From the NCBI RefSeq assembly GCF_900115565.1, contig NZ_FOWW01000002.1, positions 483,160 to 547,159 on the forward strand: a DNA stretch of 64,000 nt, given 5' to 3'. The stretch comes from Amycolatopsis arida (lineage in GTDB: Bacteria; Actinomycetota; Actinomycetes; Mycobacteriales; Pseudonocardiaceae). The number at the start of each line of letters is the position of its first letter. Within the stretch, counting starts at the first letter, position 1. The translations under genes were made by a program, and so were the position numbers. Shown here one piece after another: positions 57,925 to 64,000 of the stretch. Below the pieces are notes generated by a model. The model was given only the letters and a program-made list of their open reading frames with translations, did not search any database and had not been told where the DNA came from.

Positions 57925-59553
57925 GTGCAAAGGAGTCCCGCGCGCAAGCGCAAGCCCCTGACCAGGCTGCTGGCCGCGGTCGCCCTGTGTCTGCCCGCGC
58001 TGGCCCTGCCGGTCACCGCGGGCCCGGCGGCGGCCGAGCCCGCCGTCGAACACTCCGCAGGGCGGTTCGCGACGGTCATCCCCGCGCCCGTCGAGGCGGA
58101 ACCGAACCCCGGGGTTGACTTCTGGCTCAGCCCGTTCACCGTCATCCGCACCCAGCCGGGCTCGACCGAGGCCGCCCAGGTCGGGAACTACCTCGCCGAG
58201 CTGCTCCGCCCGGCCACCGGCTACCCGCTGCCGGTGCTCTCGTCCGGCCGGCATCCGCTGCCCGGCGGCATCTCCCTGCTGCTCGGCCGCACCGATCCGC
58301 GGGTCGGTGACCAGGGCTACCAGCTCGAGGTCACCAGGACCGGCGTGACGATCCGGGCCGACACCGGCGCCGGACTGTTCGCCGGCGTGCAGACCCTGCG
58401 TCAGTTGCTGCCCGCCCAGATCGAGGCGGACCGGCCGCAGCCACGGCTGTGGACCGTCCCCGGCGGCCGGATCGTCGACCACCCCCGGTTCGCCTACCGC
58501 GGAACGATGCTCGACCTCGCCCGGCACTTCCACACCCCGGACGAGGTCAAGGCCTACATCGACCACATCGCGGCCTACAAGATCAACTACCTGCACCTGC
58601 ACCTCACCGACGACCAGGGCTGGCGGATCCAGATCGACAGCTGGCCGCGGCTGGCGCCCGAGGGCGGCGGCCCCGGCACCGGCGTGCACGGCGTTGGCGG
58701 CGGCTACCTGACCAAGGCCGAGTACCGCGACCTGGTGGCGTACGCGGCGTCCCGGCACATCACCGTGGTGCCGGAGATCGACATGCCGGGGCACACGAAC
58801 TCGGCGCTGGCCACCTACGCCGAGCTCAACTGCGACGGCGTCGCGCCGCCGCCGCGGACCGACATGGAGGTCGGCTACAGCTCGCTGTGCATCGACAAGG
58901 AGATCACCTACCGGTTCGTCGAGGACGTCATCCGCGAGGTCGCCGAGCTGACCCCCGGACCGTACCTGCACATCGGCGGCGACGAGGCGCACGCCACCAG
59001 CGACGAGGACTACCGCAAGTTCATGGACCGCGTCATGCCGCTGGTCGGCAAGTACGGCAAGCGGATCATGGGCTGGGACGAGATCGCCACGGTGGACCCG
59101 CCGGGCTCGGCCGTGCCGCAGTTCTGGGACACCGACGCCGAGGACGCCGACGTGGCCCGGTTCGCCGCGCAGGGCGGCAAGGTGCTGCTGTCCCCGGCGA
59201 ACAAGGCGTACCTGGACATGAAGTACAACGAGCACACCCGGCTGGGCCTGCGGTGGGCCGGCTTCATCGAGGTGCGGGACGCCTACGAGTGGAACCCGGG
59301 CACCTTCGTGCAGGGCGTGCCGGAGCGCGCGGTGCTCGGCGTCGAGGCTCCACTGTGGTCGGAGACGCTGCGCACGCTCGACGACATCGAGTACATGGCG
59401 TTCCCACGGCTGCCGGCGCTCGCCGAGCTGGGTTGGTCGGCCTGGTCGACGCACGACTGGGAGTCGTTCCGGCAGCGGCTGGCCGAGCACGGCCCGCGGC
59501 TGACGCTGCGGGACATCGACTTCTACCGCTCGCCGCAGGTTCCCTGGCGCTGA
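57925..59553 (+). CDS. secreted beta-N-acetylhexosaminidase (GH20)
   Basis: A 542-residue exported glycosidase. Signal peptide residues 1-38 (RLLAAVALCLPALALPVTAG). The GH20b-like N-terminal domain spans about 45-180 and the GH20 barrel runs from about 188 (FAYRGTMLDLARHFHTPDEV). The catalytic Asp-Glu pair is in YLHIGGDEAHAT (about 353-354), with HLHLTDDQGWRI and MGWDEI also typical. GTG 57925 with GGAGG seven bases upstream is chosen. It releases GlcNAc from chito-oligosaccharides or peptidoglycan fragments. The dre-like box upstream fits GlcNAc control. Confidence 0.93.
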   Translation: MQRSPARKRKPLTRLLAAVALCLPALALPVTAGPAAAEPAVEHSAGRFATVIPAPVEAEPNPGVDFWLSPFTVIRTQPGSTEAAQVGNYLAELLRPATGYPLPVLSSGRHPLPGGISLLLGRTDPRVGDQGYQLEVTRTGVTIRADTGAGLFAGVQTLRQLLPAQIEADRPQPRLWTVPGGRIVDHPRFAYRGTMLDLARHFHTPDEVKAYIDHIAAYKINYLHLHLTDDQGWRIQIDSWPRLAPEGGGPGTGVHGVGGGYLTKAEYRDLVAYAASRHITVVPEIDMPGHTNSALATYAELNCDGVAPPPRTDMEVGYSSLCIDKEITYRFVEDVIREVAELTPGPYLHIGGDEAHATSDEDYRKFMDRVMPLVGKYGKRIMGWDEIATVDPPGSAVPQFWDTDAEDADVARFAAQGGKVLLSPANKAYLDMKYNEHTRLGLRWAGFIEVRDAYEWNPGTFVQGVPERAVLGVEAPLWSETLRTLDDIEYMAFPRLPALAELGWSAWSTHDWESFRQRLAEHGPRLTLRDIDFYRSPQVPWR

Positions 59554-59725
59554 CCGGGTGAGGTCGACACGGGCGGGGTCGCCGGGAGCGGCCCCGCCCG
59601 TTCCCGTTTCCGCCACCGTGCGCTTCTCCATCTCCGGCTCTGCTTTCTCCCGCCCGCCCTGGGCAACACCCTCCGTTCTTTGGTACACAGATCCTTCGGG
59701 TGAACGCGTGGTGAAAGAGAGCCGA

Positions 59726-60517
59726 ATGGGATACGAACGGTTCGTCGTGGTGGGGGACAGCTGCGCCGAGGGGCTGGACGACCCCTATCCGGACGGCAGC
59801 CGGTACCGCGGTTGGGCCGACCTGGTGGCGAGCCGGCTGGCGGTGGACACGCCGGGGCTGCGGTACGCCAACCTCGCGGTCCGTGGGCGCCGGCTGGAGC
59901 AGATCATCACCGAACAGCTGCCGACCGCCGTGCGGTTGCGGCCCGACCTCGCGGTGCTGTTCGGCGGCGGGAACGACATCCTCTCCGGTGGGTTCGACCC
60001 CGCCACCGTGTCCCGGCGGATGGACACCGCGATCCGGACGCTGACCGAGGCCGCGCCGACCGTGCTGGTGTTCACCCTGGGCGACTTCTCCGCGCGGCTG
60101 CGGCTGGCCCGTCGGCTGCTGCCGCGGATCGCCACGCTCAACGCCGCGGTGCATCGCTCCGCGCTGGCGCACGGCGCGCACGTGGTGGACCTGTGGCCGG
60201 ACCCGGCGGCGCACGACCTGCGGTACTTCGGCCGCGACCGGCTGCACCTGAGCGCGCACGGGCACCGGCGGTTGGCCGGGCACGTGCTGGCGACGCTCGG
60301 GGTGCCGTTCGACCGCCGCTGGTCGGAGCTGCTGCCCGGTGAGCCGGTCCGGCCGGGGTGGCGGGACCAGGCCGAGTGGTTGTACCGGGAGGTCCTGCCG
60401 GTGGCGGTCACCCGGTTCCGCAACCGGATCGTCGGCCGCTCGCCCGGTGACGGCTTCCGGCCCAAGCGGCCGGAGCTGGAGCCGTGGCCGGCCGGCATGC
60501 TCCAGGAGAGCGTCTGA
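59726..60517 (+). CDS. SGNH/GDSL-family hydrolase
   Basis: A 263-residue cytosolic-looking esterase-fold protein. Block I FVVVGDSCAEGLDD (Ser in GDS), block II ANLAVRGRRL (Gly), block III GGGNDILSGG (Asn) and block V DRLHLSAHGHRRL (Asp and His) are all present. ATG 59726 is used; the upstream open frame lacks similarity. The C-terminal 60 residues form a basic extension (RFRNRIVGRSPGDGF). Substrate unknown. Confidence 0.9.
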   Translation: MGYERFVVVGDSCAEGLDDPYPDGSRYRGWADLVASRLAVDTPGLRYANLAVRGRRLEQIITEQLPTAVRLRPDLAVLFGGGNDILSGGFDPATVSRRMDTAIRTLTEAAPTVLVFTLGDFSARLRLARRLLPRIATLNAAVHRSALAHGAHVVDLWPDPAAHDLRYFGRDRLHLSAHGHRRLAGHVLATLGVPFDRRWSELLPGEPVRPGWRDQAEWLYREVLPVAVTRFRNRIVGRSPGDGFRPKRPELEPWPAGMLQESV

Positions 60518-60633
60518 GCGAGGCTCGTCGACGGCGTCGGCTCCGCCTCGCCGGTCCGCGCTGACCCCGCCTCCCGCCGGGCGCGGGCTCGCTCCGGTGA
60601 TCGCTGCCGATCACGCTCTGAGATGCTGCGGGG

Positions 60634-61965
60634 GTGGACGGAGCACGCTTGGCGGACCTGCTGGACGACAACGACGTGGCCGGCCTGCAGCAGTGGCTGG
60701 CCACCCATCCCCCGTACGAGATCGCCGACGAGATGGCCAGGGCCGAGCCGGTGCACGCGGCACTGCTGCTGCGGCTGCTCGACAAGGACCGCGCGCTGGT
60801 GGCCTTCGAGGAGCTGGACCCGCCGACCCAGCAGAAGCTGCTGTCCGGCCTGCGCGACCAGGCCTTCCGCGACCTGGTCGAGGGCATGGACCCCGACGAC
60901 AGGGCCCGCCTGCTCGGCGAGGCGCCGGCGAAGTTCGCGCACCGGGTGCTGGCCGGGCTGAGCCCGTACGAGCGGGCGATGACCGCGGAGCTGCTGGGCT
61001 ACCCGGAGGGCTCCGTCGGCCGGTACACCAGTCCGGAGACGGTGACCGTGCGCCGGCACCTGACCGCGGGGCAGGCCCTGGAGGTGGTGCGGGCCAGGGG
61101 CGCGGCCGCCGAGACGGTCTACACGCTGCCGGTGGTCGACGACGAGCGCCGCTTCCTGGGCACGGTGAGCCTGCGCGACCTGGTGCTCAGCCGGCCGGAC
61201 CGGCCGGTCGCCGAGCTGGTCGTCGACGACGCCCCGCGGGCGCACACGATGGACGACGCCGAGCGGGCCGCGCGGCTGATGCAGGAGGCCAACCTGCTCG
61301 CGCTGACCGTGGTCGACAACGAGGACCGCGTGGTCGGCCTGCTCACCATCGACGACGCGGTCGAGGTGATCGAGGCCGCCGACACCGAGGACATCGCGCG
61401 GCAGTCCGCGGCGCAGCCGTGGAGCGGGCACTACATGTCGGTCGGTGTCACCCAGCTCGCCCGCTCCCGGGCGACGTGGCTGCTGCTGCTCATCGTGGCC
61501 GCGACGCTCACCGTCAACGTGCTGCAGTACTTCGAGGCCGAGCTCGCGGAGGTCACCGCGCTCGCACTGTTCATCCCGCTGCTGGTGGGCACCGGCGGCA
61601 ACGCGGGCGCGCAGGCCGCCACGTCGGTGGTGCGCGCGCTGGCGGTCGGCGAGGTGCGCACCGGCGACGTGCTGCGGGTGGCGTGGCGGGAGTGCCGGGT
61701 GGGGCTGCTGCTCGGCGTGATGCTGGCCGTGGTCGGCTTCGTCATCGGCGCGGTGCTGGTGACCGTGCCGGTGGCCGTCACGGTCTCGCTGGCGATCGTG
61801 CTGGTCTGCTGCTGGGCGGCCATCATCGGCTCCGTCATGCCGCTGCTGGCCAAGCGCCTGCACATCGACCCCGCGGTGATCTCCGCCCCGTTGGTCACCA
61901 CGCTCGTCGACGCCACCGGGCTGATCATCTACTTCGGACTGGCACGCCTCGTTCTCGGGCTGTGA
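60634..61965 (+). CDS. mgtE: magnesium transporter MgtE
   Basis: A 443-residue MgtE channel subunit. An N-terminal superhelical domain (residues about 1-130), two CBS domains (130-255, SPETVTVRRHLTAGQAL and VVGLLTIDDAVEVIE) and five C-terminal helices with the pore signature LFIPLLVGTGGNAGAQAATSVVRAL. Start GTG 60634. Its last 41 bases overlap the 3' end of the opposite-strand decarboxylase gene. No Mg-responsive leader is recognised in the 116-base gap upstream. Confidence 0.96.
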   Translation: MDGARLADLLDDNDVAGLQQWLATHPPYEIADEMARAEPVHAALLLRLLDKDRALVAFEELDPPTQQKLLSGLRDQAFRDLVEGMDPDDRARLLGEAPAKFAHRVLAGLSPYERAMTAELLGYPEGSVGRYTSPETVTVRRHLTAGQALEVVRARGAAAETVYTLPVVDDERRFLGTVSLRDLVLSRPDRPVAELVVDDAPRAHTMDDAERAARLMQEANLLALTVVDNEDRVVGLLTIDDAVEVIEAADTEDIARQSAAQPWSGHYMSVGVTQLARSRATWLLLLIVAATLTVNVLQYFEAELAEVTALALFIPLLVGTGGNAGAQAATSVVRALAVGEVRTGDVLRVAWRECRVGLLLGVMLAVVGFVIGAVLVTVPVAVTVSLAIVLVCCWAAIIGSVMPLLAKRLHIDPAVISAPLVTTLVDATGLIIYFGLARLVLGL

Positions 61966-63415
61966 GGGCGTACCCGGCACGGATCCGCTCCCAGGCGGCG
62001 AGGACGTGTCGCCGCTCGGTGGCCGGCGCGCCGATCGCCATCCGCAGCAGCACCCTCTCGTGTCCGACCGGGACCTTGGTGTGGCTGAGGTACAGGTCGC
62101 CGGAGTCGTTGAGCCACTCCAGCAGTGCCATGGTCGCCGCGTCGGCCTCGGCGTCCGGCAACCCGGGCCACAGTGGACGGAAGCAGACCAGCCCGAACCG
62201 TTGCGGCCGCCACAGCTCGAACGCCGGGTCGGCCGCCACCAGCTCGGCGAGCTCCGCGGCGAGCGCGACGCCGGTGCGGATGTGCGCGCGCAGCCCCTCG
62301 GCGCCGTACCAGCGCAGCACCGCCCAGAGCTTGAGTGCGCGGAACCGCCGGCCGAGCGGGACCTGCCAGTCCCGGTAGTCGATCACCTCGCCGCTGGTGG
62401 TGGCCGGGTTGCGCAGGTACTCGGGCAGGATCGACAGCGCGTCGATCATCGGCGCGCGGTCGGCGAGCCAGAGCACGGTGCAGTCGAAGTTGGTGAGCAG
62501 CCACTTGTGCGGGTTGGTCGCGTAGGAGTCGGCGTACTCGGCCACCCCGTCGTCGATCCACCGCAGCTCGGGGCACACCGCCGCGACACCGGCGTAGGCG
62601 GCGTCGACGTGCAGCCACACGCCGTGCTCCCGGCACACCGCGCCGATCTCGGGCACCGGGTCGACGGCCGCGGTGGAGGTGGTGCCCACGGTGGCGCACA
62701 CCATCGCCGGCACCGCGCCGGCCGCCCTGTCCTCGGCGAGCAGCCGGCGCAGGTGTGCCGAATCCATCGCCAGGGTGTCCGGGTCGACGTCGACCAGCCG
62801 CACGTTCGCGGCGCCGATGCCGGTGACCCGCGCGGCCTTCTCCAGGGACGAGTGGGTCTGCGACGACACGTACAGCCGGTAGTGGCCGGCGATCCCGCGG
62901 TCGGCCACCACGCCCCCGCCGGCCCGCCGCAGCGCGGCGATGAGGGCCACCAGGCTCGCGCTCGACGCGGAGTCCTGGATCACCCCGCCGCCGGCGGCGT
63001 CGGTGCGGAACGCCTTCGGCAGGCCGAGCAGCTCGGCCAGCCAGTCCACCACCACGGTCTCCAGCTCGGTGCAGGCCGGGCTGGTCGCCCACACCATGCC
63101 CTGCACGCCGAGCCCGGCGGAGAGCAGGTCGCCGAGGATCCCCGGCCCGCTCGCGTTGGCCGGGAAGTAGGCGAAGAAGCTGGGGTGCTGCCAGTGCGTG
63201 ACGCCGGGCAGCAGCACCCGGTCGAGGTCGGCCAGCACGGCGTCGAACGGCTCACCCCGCTCGGGCGGGTGCTCCGGCAGGGCGGAGCGCACCTCGCCGG
63301 GCCGGACGCGCGAGCGCACCGGGTGGGACTCGATGCCGGCGAGGTAGTCGGCGATCCAGTCCACCGCCCGGTGGCCGTGCGCCCGGAACTCCTCCGGCGT
63401 CATGTGTCCGGTCAC
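61925..63415 (-). CDS. aromatic-L-amino-acid decarboxylase-family enzyme
   Basis: A 496-residue PLP-dependent group II decarboxylase. It shows MTPEEFRAHGHRAVDWIADYL, THWQHPSFFAYFPANASGPGILGD, SASSASLVALIAALR, LHVDAAYAGVAAVCPE and the Schiff-base Lys in SYATNPHKWLLTNFDC. The first two are typical of Dopa/Trp decarboxylases rather than Glu or diaminobutyrate ones, so the substrate is probably Trp, Phe, Tyr or DOPA. GTG 63415 overlaps the TetR stop (GTGA) and has GGAGGG five bases upstream; ATG 63403 is an alternative. Probably controlled by the coupled TetR protein. Confidence 0.9.
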   Translation of the reverse strand: MTGHMTPEEFRAHGHRAVDWIADYLAGIESHPVRSRVRPGEVRSALPEHPPERGEPFDAVLADLDRVLLPGVTHWQHPSFFAYFPANASGPGILGDLLSAGLGVQGMVWATSPACTELETVVVDWLAELLGLPKAFRTDAAGGGVIQDSASSASLVALIAALRRAGGGVVADRGIAGHYRLYVSSQTHSSLEKAARVTGIGAANVRLVDVDPDTLAMDSAHLRRLLAEDRAAGAVPAMVCATVGTTSTAAVDPVPEIGAVCREHGVWLHVDAAYAGVAAVCPELRWIDDGVAEYADSYATNPHKWLLTNFDCTVLWLADRAPMIDALSILPEYLRNPATTSGEVIDYRDWQVPLGRRFRALKLWAVLRWYGAEGLRAHIRTGVALAAELAELVAADPAFELWRPQRFGLVCFRPLWPGLPDAEADAATMALLEWLNDSGDLYLSHTKVPVGHERVLLRMAIGAPATERRHVLAAWERIRAGYALTARERGVPVRSR

Positions 63416-64000
63416 CGCGTCCCTCCCCGCTGGTGGGCGAACGTCAGCACCGAGCGCACCAGCCCGACGATGCCGCCGACCGACACCTTCGGGTCGATCA
63501 TCCGCTGGATGGCCATGCCGACACTCAGGCTGACCACGGCCGCGGCCAGCGACCTCGCCGACACCACGCCGCCGAGGCCGAGGTCGGCGAGCTGGCGGTC
63601 GAGCCCGGCGGTGATCACGTCGACGGCGGCCCGCTCGCGCTCCGCCAGCGCGCCCACCAGCGCCGGGTCCTGCCGGGCCTCGAGCGCGAACTCCAGCTCC
63701 AGCCGGGGCCACCCGCCGGTCATCGCCTCGTCGGCCCACTTCTCGAACGTGTCGAGCTTGTCGTCCAGGGTTCCCGGCCCGGTGAAGATCTCGCCGACCC
63801 GGCCCAGCTGCTCGGCGTGGATGCGGTCGAGCACGACCAGCGCGAGTTCGCTCTTGCCGTGGAAGTTGGAGTACACCGCGCCGGTGGAGAAGCCGGCCTC
63901 CTCGGCGACCCTGGCCAGCGACGTCGCGGAGTAGCCGTCGCGCAGGAAGAGCTCGCGCGCGGTGGCGACCAACCGCTCCCTGGTACGCGCCTGGCTCTCG
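63412..64000 (-). CDS. TetR-family regulator, 5' end outside the window
   Basis: This frame is open to the window edge; visible residues start ESQARTRERLVATARELF, so a few N-terminal codons are missing. HTH: GYSATSLARVAEEAGFSTGAVYSNFHGKSE. The C-terminal region resembles TetR_C-type ligand domains (LELEFALEARQDPALVGALAER). Its stop overlaps the decarboxylase start, making one translationally coupled operon that it probably controls. Confidence 0.88.
   Translation of the reverse strand, partial: ESQARTRERLVATARELFLRDGYSATSLARVAEEAGFSTGAVYSNFHGKSELALVVLDRIHAEQLGRVGEIFTGPGTLDDKLDTFEKWADEAMTGGWPRLELEFALEARQDPALVGALAERERAAVDVITAGLDRQLADLGLGGVVSARSLAAAVVSLSVGMAIQRMIDPKVSVGGIVGLVRSVLTFAHQRGGTR

Overview
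The window is very GC-rich, with GTG starts, ATGA/GTGA stop-start overlaps, paired XRE-DUF5753/DUF397 regulators and F420-type flavoenzymes. This points to an actinomycete, most likely Pseudonocardiaceae (Amycolatopsis/Saccharothrix/Saccharopolyspora-like). The housekeeping backbone follows, in mirror order, the Mycobacterium tuberculosis Rv1002c-Rv1021 block as I remember it: mazG, mfd, tetR, tRNA-Gln, glmU, prs, rplY, pth, a pks16-type acyl-AMP ligase, ispE, ksgA, rpfB, tatD, metG, pabB, rsmI, pmt. The species is not identified.

Layout. 1-6977: RidA, a decayed DUF222 remnant, mazG with a SurA-like lipoprotein, an XRE regulator with a four-repeat DUF397 partner, and a GntR-TetR fusion regulator divergent from a flavin monooxygenase. 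7136-17614: mfd, a PQQ-type sugar dehydrogenase lipoprotein, an RHS/YD-repeat island (12282 to about 16080), and a TlpA/CcdA thiol-redox pair. 17628-24064: TetR plus acyl desaturase, tRNA-Gln, a GGDEF protein, glmU-prs. 24083-31746: nitroreductase, a membrane GGDEF protein, an F420-type oxidoreductase, rplY-pth, twin DivIVA-repeat proteins, a fatty acyl-AMP ligase. 31812-38696: an SHMT-like PLP enzyme, ABC-F, ispE, and TetR divergent from an MFS exporter. 38653-45643: a SAM-riboswitch-led MetN-like gene, ksgA, rpfB, tatD, metG. 45730-53714: PadR, a two-gene drug-type ABC exporter, a GH25-like protein, pabB, a secreted beta-rich protein, rsmI, pmt. 53863-64000: membrane-anchored Ser/Thr kinase, acyl-CoA synthetase, GH20 hexosaminidase, SGNH hydrolase, MgtE, aromatic amino acid decarboxylase, and a TetR gene that runs off the right edge.

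Four things stand out. (1) A three-layer leader (SAM aptamer, 25-codon Cys/Arg leader ORF, attenuator-like hairpin) precedes a stand-alone MetN-like protein that has lost nearly every ATPase motif except Walker A. (2) The RHS gene ends in a short hydrophobic, AT-richer tip. It is coupled by ATGA to a 31-residue membrane micro-ORF and followed by a displaced copy of the tip junction; the whole island lies between 81-bp near-identical copies of the sugar dehydrogenase 3' end. (3) A family of repeats with an exact 21-bp period, often forward units followed by inverted units, sits beside stop codons at several loci. (4) A DUF397 protein carries four tandem repeats where one or two are usual.

All calls come from reading the sequence; no database search was run. 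Family assignments rest on recognised motifs and length.
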